The notes: generated from the sequence alone by a model not told the origin. 9,724 bases of DNA from an uncultured Rhodospirillales bacterium (GCA_903844785.1 CAIMVB010000289.1:1-9724); one strand, 5' to 3'; positions 1 through 7,383 are shown, numbered from the stretch's first letter. A program made the numbers and translations.

Positions 1-261
1 CCAAGCGGGCTTGATTGGGTGGCGCTGGTGCTGCTCGGGCTGCTTGGTGGGGCGGCACATGGGCTTTTGGTGCTAGCCTTCGCGCGCGCGCCGGCCAGCC
101 TGCTCGCGCCGCTTTCTTACACGCAGATGATCTGGGCGGTGATTGCCGGGCTTTTGGTATTTGGCGATGCACCCGATGGCGTGACTCTGTTCGGGATTGG
201 CGTGATCGCGCTAAGCGGCGTGGTCGTGGCGTTTTCTGGTAGATCGAAGAAAAATTCCTGA
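1..261 (+). CDS. EamA/DMT-family transporter, C-terminal part (5' end outside window)
   Basis: The frame is open from base 1, so the gene begins upstream; 86 C-terminal residues are visible. They are strongly hydrophobic, with about three membrane segments (roughly residues 7-24, 31-49 and 57-76). The stretch YTQMIWAVIAGLLVFGD followed by a glycine-rich last helix and a short basic tail (GRSKKNS) is typical of the last helices of EamA (drug/metabolite transporter superfamily) proteins, which usually have ten helices. The GTG at base 19 is in frame but sits inside a helix and is not a credible start. The substrate cannot be told from this fragment; members export or import amino acids, metabolites or SAM. 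No clear intrinsic terminator follows the TGA, and the next gene lies on the same strand 112 bases on. The family call is fairly safe; the function is unknown. Confidence 0.8.
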   Translation, partial: PSGLDWVALVLLGLLGGAAHGLLVLAFARAPASLLAPLSYTQMIWAVIAGLLVFGDAPDGVTLFGIGVIALSGVVVAFSGRSKKNS

Positions 262-373
262 CAGTTTGTGTGTCAATTAAATACAACAGCACGTCAGCCT
301 AGCAAAAAGATTGACGAGTTCTTATTTCAAGTGTTCTTGCTGCCCGGACCGGGCTCACTGGATCAGGATTCTC

Positions 374-1066
374 ATGGCGAATATCGGGCTAGCAAAAGGC
401 GCTGAGGAACGGGGCCATGCGCGTGCGGCGCTGGATGCCGATAGCGTGCGTGATGCCTATCGTCGCTGGGCTGGCGTTTATGATTTGGTCTTTGGCGGTG
501 TTTCCGCCTTTGGTCGCCGCCGCGCTGTGGCGGCAGTCAATCGTCTTGCCGGGCCGCGTGTGCTGGAAGTAGGGGTTGGCACAGGCTTGGCGCTGCCGCT
601 TTACAGGCGCGATTTACAGGTTGTCGGCATAGATCTGTCGCGTGAAATGCTGGCCAAGGCACATGAACGAGTAGCCGAAGATAAACTGACCCATGTGCGT
701 GGCTTGGTTGAAATGAACGCGGAAGAAATGGCTTTCGAAGACGCTTCCTTCGACATTGCCGTTGCCATGTTTACCGCAAGCGTGGTGCCGGATGCGCGCC
801 GGCTTTATGCGGAAATGTCGCGCGTGGTGCGGCCGGGCGGGCACCTGCTTTTCGTCAATCACTTCGCGGCAGAAGGTGGGCCGCGTTGGTGGATTGAACG
901 CGCCATGGCGCCGCTGTCACGCCGGCTTGGCTGGCATCCGGATTTCGCATTGCGCGATTTGCTGAACCCGGAAGATGTAACGGTAGAAGCGATGGAGCCC
1001 TGCCAGCCGGGTGGAATCTTCACCCTGCTCAGCGTGCGCAATAACCAACCACTGCGTTTAGGCTAA
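374..1066 (+). CDS. pmtA: PmtA-like class I SAM-dependent methyltransferase (probable phosphatidylethanolamine N-methyltransferase)
   Basis: A 230-residue Rossmann-fold methyltransferase. SAM motif I is VLEVGVGTG at residues 63-71, the acidic end of strand 2 is D87 in VVGIDLS, and the later strand has RVVRPGGHLLFVNHF (150-164). The N-terminal RRWAGVYDLVFGGVSAFGRRRAV block and the C-terminal LGWHPDF block recall the soluble Rhodobacter-type PmtA, about 200 residues long, which methylates phosphatidylethanolamine to phosphatidylcholine at the inner membrane. The frame is open upstream to TTG 311, but ATG 374 is preferred: AGGA lies five bases before it and it gives the family's usual length. 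A related UbiE-like methyltransferase with another substrate is possible. The stop is four bases from that of the convergent aminotransferase, leaving no room for a separate terminator. The methyltransferase fold is certain; the substrate is inferred from resemblance. Confidence 0.82.
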   Translation: MANIGLAKGAEERGHARAALDADSVRDAYRRWAGVYDLVFGGVSAFGRRRAVAAVNRLAGPRVLEVGVGTGLALPLYRRDLQVVGIDLSREMLAKAHERVAEDKLTHVRGLVEMNAEEMAFEDASFDIAVAMFTASVVPDARRLYAEMSRVVRPGGHLLFVNHFAAEGGPRWWIERAMAPLSRRLGWHPDFALRDLLNPEDVTVEAMEPCQPGGIFTLLSVRNNQPLRLG

Positions 1067-1070
1067 GCCT

Positions 1071-2228
1071 TCAAGCGAGCCTTCCGGGGACGGCGGCAAT
1101 CACCGCCTCCTTAGCATTGGCGAAGGCCAGGCGCAAATGGCGATCCTGGCCGGGGCCAAAGAAGCTGCCCGGCAACCCAAGCAGGCCACGTTCCACTGCA
1201 AGCATTTCGGCAGTTGCTTCAGCATCAGCCAGGCCATCCGGCAGGCGCAGATAAGCGAAGTAGGTGCCGAGAGCATCAATGCGCCAAGCATTCAGCCGCG
1301 CCATGGCCGTGCGAAAAGCCTCAGCACGCGCGGCCATAATGGCGCGATTGGCGGCACGCCAATCACGCAAGCCTTCCACCGCTGACGCCAGTGCTATCTG
1401 CGCAGCGCGTGGCGGGCAAATTTGTACCGTATCAATCGCCTTGGCCAATTCGCGCTGAAAGCCTGCCCCCGCGGCGATGGCACCGATACGGTGGCCAGGC
1501 ACGCAATAAGCCTTCGAGAAAGAATAAAGGTGCACAACATGATCCCGCCATGCCGCATCCTGAAAAAGCCCATGCGGGGCGCCGGCGGCTTCGGGGATGA
1601 AATCACGATAGGTTTCATCAAGCACTAGCCAAGCGCCACGGTCCCGACAGAGCTTTGCGAATTGCGCGATGAGTTCTGGTGAATAAGTCGCGCCGGTTGG
1701 GTTGTTCGGTGTGACCAACACAATGGCGCGCACACCTTCCATCAATGACGCAGCCAGCGCCGGGTCAGGCAGGAAGCCATCTTCAGCCCGACAGGGCAAA
1801 ACGCGACAGGGAATGCCAAGCGCTTCCAGCGCCATGCGATGATTGAAATACCAGGGTGCGGGCAGCATTACGGCTTCACCGCTACCCGCCAGGGTCATCA
1901 TAGACAGGGTGAAGGCAAGATTCCCACCAGCCGTGATCGCAATATCGGCAGCATCCAGCCGCCCGCCATAGGCGCGCACCATGTCGGCGGCCAGCGCCTC
2001 TCGTAACGCGGCCTCTCCTTCAATCGGGCCATAGCCGGCCGCTTTTGCATCGCCCGCCGCGGCCGCGAGGCGCGCCAGCAGATCAGGATGCGGCGGATAG
2101 CCGGGCACCGCCTGGGTCAAATCCAGCACCGGCCCGGCGCCGCCCTGATAGCGCGCTGCCCAACCACGCACGGCGGGAATGGGCGGAGCGCCAGTTGCGC
2201 GAATACGAGGGGAAAGAGGCAAATTCAT
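1071..2228 (-). CDS. PLP-dependent class I/II aminotransferase
   Basis: A 385-residue fold-type I aminotransferase, full length for the family. Visible landmarks are AITAGGNLAF (97-106) for the cofactor phosphate region, VTPNNPTG with N176, LVLDETY with D204 and Y207 under the pyridine ring, SFSKAYCVPGHRIG with Schiff-base lysine K239 and R247, and DRHLRLAFAN with R366, the likely substrate-carboxylate arginine. The frame stays open to ATG 2264, but that adds a Trp/Phe-rich stretch unlike a natural N terminus. The ATG at 2228 gives MNLPLSPRIRATGAPPIP, the usual beginning of this group, although its ribosome site is weak. The gene lies 69 bases downstream of the glycosylase on the same strand and may share its transcript. 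The amino-acid substrate cannot be read from the sequence. Confidence 0.9.
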   Translation of the reverse strand: MNLPLSPRIRATGAPPIPAVRGWAARYQGGAGPVLDLTQAVPGYPPHPDLLARLAAAAGDAKAAGYGPIEGEAALREALAADMVRAYGGRLDAADIAITAGGNLAFTLSMMTLAGSGEAVMLPAPWYFNHRMALEALGIPCRVLPCRAEDGFLPDPALAASLMEGVRAIVLVTPNNPTGATYSPELIAQFAKLCRDRGAWLVLDETYRDFIPEAAGAPHGLFQDAAWRDHVVHLYSFSKAYCVPGHRIGAIAAGAGFQRELAKAIDTVQICPPRAAQIALASAVEGLRDWRAANRAIMAARAEAFRTAMARLNAWRIDALGTYFAYLRLPDGLADAEATAEMLAVERGLLGLPGSFFGPGQDRHLRLAFANAKEAVIAAVPGRLA

Positions 2229-2297
2229 ACCAGCAAAAAACCACCACCACGCGCCGGCGTCCATGGGCTTTAGCGAAACCGATGCGCGTTGGGGGTG

Positions 2298-2963
2298 CTA
2301 ACCCGCCTCGCCCGCCGGGCGGCCTGTGACATGCCGCCAATGATGCCACAGAAGCCGCGCCGCCATGGACCGCCAAGGGCGCCAAGCCTCGGCCAGCACT
2401 GCGAGTTCCTTGGGAGAAGGCCGCCCCGGCAGCCCCCGCAGCGCGGCGAGAGATGCCGCCAGTGCCAAATCCCCCGCCGGGAAAATATCCTGCCGATCAT
2501 GGCCAAAGAGCAAATGCACCTCGGCAGTCCAGGGGCCAAAGCCCGGGATGGCCGCAATCGCCGCCACCGCCGCCTGATCTGGCAGCCCCGCCAGTATGGC
2601 TGCGGAAAGCTCTCCTTGGGCAAAGGCTTCCGCCAAGGCGCGCGCGTGTTTCAGTTTTGGGCGCGACAGCCCGGCTTCGCGCAAGGCATCATCGCCCAGC
2701 GCCAAAAGCCCCTCAGGCGTCAGCGCCCGCGGCAGCGCGGCCAGCCGCCCCCAAATAGCGGTGGCGGCTTGGTTGGAGATCATTTGCCCGCAAAGGCTCC
2801 TCAGCAGCCCCGGAAACCCGCCATCGCGCCGCCGCCAGGGCAAAGGGCCCGCCAGTTCGGGGATCGCGGCCAATGCCGGATCAAGTCGCGCCAAAGCCGC
2901 AAGGGCATCACTTGCCCAGCCCGGCGCATCTTCAGCCAACAGGGCGGGCGGTTTCGCTTTCAT
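2298..2963 (-). CDS. HhH-GPD DNA glycosylase, AlkA-like (DNA-3-methyladenine glycosylase II family)
   Basis: A 221-residue base-excision repair glycosylase. The helix-hairpin-helix is IPGFGPWTAEVHLLFG (139-154), followed by the GPD loop FPAGDLAL, where D165 is the expected catalytic aspartate. The LCGQMISNQAATAIWGRL segment (58-74) is the counterpart of the substrate-pocket helix, which in relatives usually reads QQIS or QQVS; here it is GQMIS. The protein lacks the N-terminal beta domain of E. coli AlkA (282 residues), which fits the short bacterial and yeast MAG1-like branch. Members remove 3-methyladenine and related alkylated bases. The ATG at 2963 is the only good start in the region, though its ribosome site is poor. 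Upstream is a 261-base hairpin-rich spacer shared with the divergent response regulator. Family call firm; exact lesion range unknown. Confidence 0.9.
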   Translation of the reverse strand: MKAKPPALLAEDAPGWASDALAALARLDPALAAIPELAGPLPWRRRDGGFPGLLRSLCGQMISNQAATAIWGRLAALPRALTPEGLLALGDDALREAGLSRPKLKHARALAEAFAQGELSAAILAGLPDQAAVAAIAAIPGFGPWTAEVHLLFGHDRQDIFPAGDLALAASLAALRGLPGRPSPKELAVLAEAWRPWRSMAARLLWHHWRHVTGRPAGEAG

Positions 2964-2999
2964 GAGCTGGCTTTACCGCCCAAGCGGCTGCGAAGCCAG

Positions 3000-3031
3000 G
3001 ATGCGCCCCGGCGCAGATGACGGGGCGCATC
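3000..3031. repeat. Perfect 11-bp inverted repeat (hairpin) in the divergent spacer
   Basis: GATGCGCCCCG at 3000-3010 is exactly complementary to CGGGGCGCATC at 3021-3031, with a 10-base loop. There is no T-run on either side, so it is not a standard intrinsic terminator. It lies 36 bases upstream of the glycosylase start and would form in that gene's 5' leader if transcription began further upstream. A second, shorter hairpin (GCCCC 3041-3045 with GGGGC 3057-3061) follows. Seen directly; function unknown. Confidence 0.7.
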
Positions 3032-3063
3032 ACCGGAACAGCCCCAGGGTAGTTTCGGGGCAG

Positions 3064-3127
3064 GTCGGGCGCCGTTCCGATACTTATGGACGTGGCGATC
3101 AAAGATTGCTGGCAAAAGGCGCCCGAC
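3064..3127. repeat. Perfect 10-bp inverted repeat enclosing 44 bases
   Basis: GTCGGGCGCC at 3064-3073 pairs exactly with GGCGCCCGAC at 3118-3127. The enclosed 44 bases are less GC-rich than the arms. With the hairpins at 3000-3031 and 3041-3061 this gives three consecutive stem candidates in about 130 bases of noncoding DNA. CAAAAGGC also occurs twice nearby (3113-3120 and 3142-3149). The rest of the 2964-3224 spacer shows no gene I can support. It could be a small RNA, a long leader of the glycosylase, or a protein-binding site; the strand is undecided. Confidence 0.55.
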
Positions 3128-3224
3128 ATGGCAAAGTGCAACAAAAGGCAACAGGCGCCGCGTCAGACATGTTTCGCAACATTGGCCGATGAATGCTGCC
3201 TCCGGAAGGCTAATGTAACAGGGC

Positions 3225-3944
3225 ATGGAAAACGCACCACATATCCTGATCATTGATGATGATCGCGAAATCCGCGACCTGCTCTCGCGCTTCCTGGAAA
3301 AACAGGGCTTGCGCGTCAGCGCCGCGCGGGATGCGCGCGACGCCCGGCGGTTATGGCCACTCGGGCGCTATCATCTTGTGGTGCTGGATCTCATGATGCC
3401 GGGCGAATCTGGCTTGGATTTCGCGCGCTGGCTGCGCACCCAATCTGATGTGCCGATCGTAATCCTGACCGCGATGGGGGAAGAAACAGATCGTATTGTG
3501 GGGCTTGAACTCGGCGCTGATGATTATCTGGCGAAACCTTTCAACCCGCGCGAATTGCTGGCGCGCATCCGCGCCGTTTTGCGCCGCGCGAGTGGCGATG
3601 GCACGGCCGCCAAGGAACCGCCCGCCAAGACCGTCCGCTTTTCCGGCTGGACTTTAGAACCTTCCCGCCGCCGCCTGCTGAACCCTGATGGGGTAGAAGT
3701 GCCGCTGACGGGCGGCGAATATGAATTGTTGCTGGTGCTGCTCGATCGGCCCAATCGCGTGCTGACACGCGACATGCTGATGGATTTGCTGCGCGGTCGG
3801 CAGGCCGGCCCTTATGATCGCGCCATTGATGTCGCGGTGTCGCGGCTACGCCGGCGCCTGGAAGATGATGGCCGCAACCCCGCCTTGATTAAAACCGTAC
3901 GCGGCGGCGGCTATGTGCTGGCAACCACGGTGGAACGTGGCTGA
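3225..3944 (+). CDS. OmpR/PhoB-family two-component response regulator
   Basis: A 239-residue regulator of standard length. The receiver domain (about 5-118) has the acidic pair and neighbour D11-D13, phosphoacceptor D55 in VVLDLMMPG, T82 in ILTAMGEE, and K104 in DDYLAKPF, so every residue needed for phosphorylation is present. A winged-helix DNA-binding domain follows (about 137-235), with GGEYELLLVLL, the recognition-helix region GPYDRAIDVAVSRLRRRLE and the wing IKTVRGGGYVL. ATG 3225 starts the protein a few residues before the first strand, as usual. The kinase start overlaps this gene's end by eight bases, so the two are very probably translated together and form a pair. The partner kinase has an EnvZ-like active-site block, which makes an OmpR-type role plausible, but target genes cannot be named from sequence. 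Confidence 0.95.
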   Translation: MENAPHILIIDDDREIRDLLSRFLEKQGLRVSAARDARDARRLWPLGRYHLVVLDLMMPGESGLDFARWLRTQSDVPIVILTAMGEETDRIVGLELGADDYLAKPFNPRELLARIRAVLRRASGDGTAAKEPPAKTVRFSGWTLEPSRRRLLNPDGVEVPLTGGEYELLLVLLDRPNRVLTRDMLMDLLRGRQAGPYDRAIDVAVSRLRRRLEDDGRNPALIKTVRGGGYVLATTVERG

Positions 3945-5301
3945 AGCCCCCCCTGTCGCTGCGCCCCCGCGGCGACGCTGGTGGCCAGGTAGCCTTGGCG
4001 GGCGTACTGCCGTTGCGCTGATTGTAGCACTCATGCTGGTGCAGGCGGCGGGGCTTACTATTCACGCCTTGGATCGCGTGGATTTGCAGCGCTTCGTCCA
4101 GGCGCGAGAGATCGCCGGGCGTAGCCTTGGCGCCTGGCGCGCTGCCGTGCTGACAGCGCCCGATCGGCGCGCGCAAATCATTGCTGATCTTGATTTGCCC
4201 GAGGGGCTCACGGTGGATTTGGATTTGGCGCCAATTGTGCGCGTGGGCGCGCCGCCGGTTTCGCCCCATATCCTTCGCTTATTCAGGCTTGATCTTTTGG
4301 CCTCCGGCCCGCCGCGACTCCGCCCAAGAGAGATTCGCATTGCGGAATTGGGCTCGGCCGGTTTTGCCGCGTCACTCCGCTTGCCGGATGGGCCTTGGCT
4401 TAATCTGCGCGCGTCTCTGCCGCCGCCGCGGCCCTGGCATTCGGATACTTTCCTCGCGGCGTTTTTTGGCATGACGCTGGCGGCCGTTTTATTGATCCTT
4501 TGGGCGGTGGCACGGCTCATGCGACCGGTGCGCTTGCTGGCTGAGGCCGCAAATAGGCTCGGGCGCGATGTGAATGCGCCGCCGCTTTCTGAAAATGGCC
4601 CGACTGAAGTTGCCACGGCAGCGCGCGCCTTCAATGAAATGGCTGCGCGTATCAGGCTTTTTGTCGCGGATCGCACGCAGATGCTGGCCGCGATTGGGCA
4701 TGATTTACGCACGCCGATCACGCGCCTGAAACTGCGCGCTGAATTCATGGAAGATGATGAACAGCGGCGCAAAATGCTGGCCGATTTGGATGAGATGGAA
4801 GCGATGATCGGCGCGACCCTTGCCTTCGCGCGCGATGATGCGGCAACCGAACCGGCAACCCAGATGGATATTGCAGCGCTTTGCCGCACCGTCGCTGATG
4901 AGGCGAGCGATGCGCATCCCGATCAGGCGGAAAAGATCAGCTATGAAGGGCCGGAAAAGCTGGTGATCCGCGCCAAGCCGCTGGCGCTGAAACGCGCCAT
5001 CGCCAATCTGGTTACCAATGCGCTGAAATATGGTGGCGCGGCGCAGCTTTCTCTCGCGCAGGAAGGTGCCGGGATGTTGCGCCTGAGCGTTGCCGATGAA
5101 GGCCCCGGCATTCCGGAGACGGAGTTGGAGGCAGTCTTCACGCCTTTCCGCCGCCTGGAAGCCAGTCGGAATCGTGAAACCGGCGGCACCGGCCTGGGGC
5201 TGACGATCGCGCGCAACATTCTGCGCGGCCATGGCGGCGATGTGGTGCTGAAGAACCGGCCCGAGGGTGGCTTGCTGGCCGCAGCCACCCTGCCCGTTTA
5301 A
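3937..5301 (+). CDS. EnvZ-like membrane sensor histidine kinase
   Basis: A 454-residue kinase in the inner membrane. In order: a basic N terminus, TM1 (about 23-45), a periplasmic sensor of some 125 residues with no family I recognise, TM2 (about 171-193), HAMP (about 194-246), and the HisKA helix with phosphorylated H255 in GHDLRTPITRLKLRAEF. The ATPase domain has an N box with N357 and N361 (ANLVTNALKYGG), G1 with D387 (DEGPGIP), the F box (VFTPFRR) and G2 (TGGTGLGLTIA, 415-425). The HDLRTPITRLKLR block resembles EnvZ and related kinases. GTG 3937 is preferred: GGTGGA lies just before it and it overlaps the regulator by eight bases. The in-frame ATG 3913 lies further inside the regulator and is less likely. 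The stop is five bases from the convergent racemase-like gene. The stimulus is unknown. Confidence 0.93.
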   Translation: MAEAPPVAAPPRRRWWPGSLGGRTAVALIVALMLVQAAGLTIHALDRVDLQRFVQAREIAGRSLGAWRAAVLTAPDRRAQIIADLDLPEGLTVDLDLAPIVRVGAPPVSPHILRLFRLDLLASGPPRLRPREIRIAELGSAGFAASLRLPDGPWLNLRASLPPPRPWHSDTFLAAFFGMTLAAVLLILWAVARLMRPVRLLAEAANRLGRDVNAPPLSENGPTEVATAARAFNEMAARIRLFVADRTQMLAAIGHDLRTPITRLKLRAEFMEDDEQRRKMLADLDEMEAMIGATLAFARDDAATEPATQMDIAALCRTVADEASDAHPDQAEKISYEGPEKLVIRAKPLALKRAIANLVTNALKYGGAAQLSLAQEGAGMLRLSVADEGPGIPETELEAVFTPFRRLEASRNRETGGTGLGLTIARNILRGHGGDVVLKNRPEGGLLAAATLPV

Positions 5302-5306
5302 GTCCT

Positions 5307-5939
5307 TTACGCGCCCAGCAACCGCTTCAGCTTCACTACCGCACTATCCGGCGTGGTCAGCACGGGCTTGCCGGTGGCTTGCTCCACCAGTGCCTTGGCG
5401 CGGGCCAGGCTGAATTGGCCAAGCGCAATCGCATCGCAATCAGCCAGATCACGCGCCGCTTCGGCGGCCAGCCTATCATGCGTAGCAAGATCACCCGCAT
5501 CCAAAGCGGCCAGCGCGCCTTCGGCGAGTTTCGGCACCACTGTAATCCCCGTCGGGAATTCCGGGATCATGGAAGGGATAGTGCCGGCAAAAGTCACCAG
5601 CAAGCCGATGCGCTTGCCCTTGGTGATGGCTTCTTCGATCATCGCCTCATTCGGCTTCAGCACCGGCATGGGCGCCAAATCCTTTGCGCAGGCTTCAATG
5701 CAGGGGCCGAAGGCGGAACAGGTGAACAATATGCCATCCGCGCCCGTGCCGGCGGCATAGCGCGCCAAAGTCAAAAACCGTTCTGTCATGCGTGGCGTGA
5801 GCTTGCCTTCGCGCGCCAGATCGGCGGAAAGACTGTCATCCAGCAGATTCATCAATGTCTGGCCAGGCCAAAGCCGCGCGAAGGCTTCTTCAATCGGCGG
5901 CGGCGAATGGCGCAGCGCGTGGATCAGGGCAAGGCGCAT
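5307..5939 (-). CDS. Asp/Glu racemase-superfamily protein with only the N-terminal catalytic cysteine
   Basis: A 210-residue protein with the two-lobed fold of aspartate/glutamate/hydantoin racemases and arylmalonate decarboxylase. The N-lobe nucleophile region is ILFTCSAFGPC, with C74 at the expected position. In the C lobe, where two-cysteine racemases have a Cys in a GC[TS]-like strand end, the sequence is AIALGQFSLARA (170-181), with no cysteine; C168 lies before the strand. The usual two-base, two-cysteine racemization therefore looks unlikely, and a one-cysteine decarboxylase, isomerase or lyase reaction is plausible; this is inference. ATG 5939 has AAAGG a few bases upstream. The gene starts 21 bases after the stop of the MFS transporter and is probably in one transcript with it, which suggests it acts on the imported compound. 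The substrate is unknown. Confidence 0.8.
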   Translation of the reverse strand: MRLALIHALRHSPPPIEEAFARLWPGQTLMNLLDDSLSADLAREGKLTPRMTERFLTLARYAAGTGADGILFTCSAFGPCIEACAKDLAPMPVLKPNEAMIEEAITKGKRIGLLVTFAGTIPSMIPEFPTGITVVPKLAEGALAALDAGDLATHDRLAAEAARDLADCDAIALGQFSLARAKALVEQATGKPVLTTPDSAVVKLKRLLGA

Positions 5940-5960
5940 GACAAAACCTTTCGAATAAAA

Positions 5961-7187
5961 TCAGGCAGTGGCGGGCTGAACACGTGGCCCATCGCGCATA
6001 GGCATATGGATCACCGCAGCAAAAACTGCGGCTAGAATGCCAATCACCCACATCAGATCATAAGAACCTGTGCGGTCGAAAATAATGCCGCCCAGAAAGG
6101 CGCCGGTGAAGCCACCGATCTGATGGCTGACAAAGACCATGCCGAAAATCGTGGCCAACCAGCGAAGGCCCCAATTACGCGCGCAAAGCGCCAAGCTTGG
6201 CGGCACAGTGGAAAGCCAGAGCAAGCCCATCATGGCGGAGAAGATCAGCACCGTCGCGGTGGTTTTCTCCGACAGCAAAAACACTGTCATCAGTACGGCA
6301 CGTCCGGCGAAAATCCCCACCAGCAATTCGCGCCTTTTCCAGCGCTGCGACAATTCGCCCGCCGTCAATGAACCAATGATGTTGAACAAGCCAATCATGG
6401 AAATGGCGCCGGCGCCAACGTAAAGCGGCAGGCCGCAGCTATGCACAAAACCCGGCAAATGCACGGTCAGGAAGGAAACATGCAGGCCGCAGACAAAATT
6501 GCCGGATGAAAGATACCAAAAACTTGGATCGCGCAGCGCGCGGGCCATGGCCGAACGCGCGGTTTCATTATCCGCCGCCACACCAGGCGCGGGCGCCGGC
6601 TGCTTATCTGCCAGCGGCAGCGCGAAGGGGATCATGAAAAGTGCCGCCATCGCCATGGCGAAAAGCGCGCCCTGCCAGCCAAAGCCCTGAATGGCGATCC
6701 CGGCCAGCGGCACCACTAGGAATTGCCCCGCAGAAGACCCCGCCGTGCCAAGCCCCGTCGCACGGCCACGCATTTCCGGCGGCAGCATGCGGGTCAGGCT
6801 CGCGATAATCGTCGGCATCCCGGCGGCTGAGACCGCCATGCCCATGATGAACCCGGCGAAGAAGGTGAAGGGCACCACGGATTCCGACAGCGCCATGCCC
6901 AGAATGCCAACACAATAAAGTAGAGCGCCGCCCATCACCACGCGCCGGCCACCGAAGCGATCCGCAAGCTGGCCCATGAAGGGCTGGCTCATGCCATTGA
7001 TCAGTACTTGCAGGCCGATAGCAAAGGCGAAATCCCGCGCTGCCCAGCCATGCTCTGCGGTCATCGGCGCCAGGAACAGGCCAAAGCTTTGGCGCAACCC
7101 CATGGCCAGCATGGCGCCGCAGACGGCGCAGCCAATCACGAGCGCAATCGGCAGGGCAAGGGAACGGGAAGGGGCAGCTTGTGACAT
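5961..7187 (-). CDS. Major facilitator superfamily (MFS) transporter
   Basis: A 408-residue inner-membrane carrier of normal MFS length, with about twelve hydrophobic helices and a hydrophilic central loop near DKQPAPAPGVAADNE. The signature loop after helix 2 is GQLADRFGGRRV (72-83), matching MFS motif A. The GLRQSFGLFLAPMTAEHGW segment (30-48) and the LPPEMRGRATGLGTAGSSAGQF block are typical of the oxalate/formate-antiporter-like and monocarboxylate-like branch, which moves small organic acids; the actual substrate is not known. ATG 7187 has GGTGGG four bases upstream. It is the first gene of a likely two-gene unit with the racemase-fold protein and is divergent from tRNA-His, with 93 bases between MFS start and tRNA. 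Confidence 0.92.
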   Translation of the reverse strand: MSQAAPSRSLALPIALVIGCAVCGAMLAMGLRQSFGLFLAPMTAEHGWAARDFAFAIGLQVLINGMSQPFMGQLADRFGGRRVVMGGALLYCVGILGMALSESVVPFTFFAGFIMGMAVSAAGMPTIIASLTRMLPPEMRGRATGLGTAGSSAGQFLVVPLAGIAIQGFGWQGALFAMAMAALFMIPFALPLADKQPAPAPGVAADNETARSAMARALRDPSFWYLSSGNFVCGLHVSFLTVHLPGFVHSCGLPLYVGAGAISMIGLFNIIGSLTAGELSQRWKRRELLVGIFAGRAVLMTVFLLSEKTTATVLIFSAMMGLLWLSTVPPSLALCARNWGLRWLATIFGMVFVSHQIGGFTGAFLGGIIFDRTGSYDLMWVIGILAAVFAAVIHMPMRDGPRVQPATA

Positions 7188-7238
7188 GCGCCCACCATGT
7201 CATTTTACGCCATTCAAGCGCAACCCAAGGCTTCGCGG

Positions 7239-7268
7239 TTGACGGAGCCCGCCGCCCGGGCCTATCTC
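7239..7268 (+). promoter_or_regulatory. Probable sigma-70-type promoter of tRNA-His
   Basis: TTGACG at 7239-7244 is a near-consensus -35 box. TATCTC at 7263-7268, 18 bases further, is a weak -10 candidate. Transcription would begin near 7275, just before the tRNA, and the spacer is GC-rich as in many stable-RNA promoters. Judged from sequence and position only. Confidence 0.5.
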
Positions 7269-7280
7269 AGCCCCGTTGGT

Positions 7281-7357
7281 GGCGGCCATAGCTCAGTTGG
7301 TAGAGCGCCAGGTTGTGGTCTTGGATGTCACGGGTTCGAGTCCCGTTGGTCGCCCCA
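7281..7357 (+). tRNA. tRNA-His (anticodon GTG), CCA encoded
   Basis: A full cloverleaf can be drawn. G7281 is the extra G(-1) specific to tRNA-His and faces C73 (7354). Acceptor arms 7282-7288 and 7347-7353 pair over seven positions with one G-U. D stem GCTC/GAGC is 7291-7294 and 7303-7306. Anticodon stem CCAGG/CTTGG (7308-7312 and 7320-7324) has one G-U and carries loop TTGTGGT with anticodon GTG at 7315-7317. T arm ACGGG TTCGAGT CCCGT is 7330-7346. CCA is encoded at 7355-7357. The arrangement matches E. coli tRNA-His closely. It reads histidine codons CAC and CAU. Confidence 0.97.
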
Positions 7358-7383
7358 GCTTTCCCCCCTTCCCTTCCATTTTG

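Noticed and set aside
311..373. TTG 311 as start of the PmtA-like gene
   Set aside because: It adds 21 residues (a Cys-rich start) not expected in the family. ATG 374 has a spaced AGGA. The TTGACG here also resembles a -35 box, but no convincing -10 follows.
299..397. Direct repeat CTAGCAAAA at 299-307 and 389-397
   Set aside because: Nine bases, one copy inside coding sequence, no flanking symmetry; probably chance.
2289..3192. Long plus-strand frames opposite the glycosylase (243 and 198 codons)
   Set aside because: They are Arg/Pro/Gln-rich shadow frames without domains, opposite a clear HhH-GPD protein.
3086..3256. A 56-codon cysteine-rich plus-strand frame (five Cys) in the spacer, overlapping the response-regulator start
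   Set aside because: It has no ribosome site, overlaps the regulator in another frame and crosses one arm of the inverted repeat; chance is the simpler explanation.
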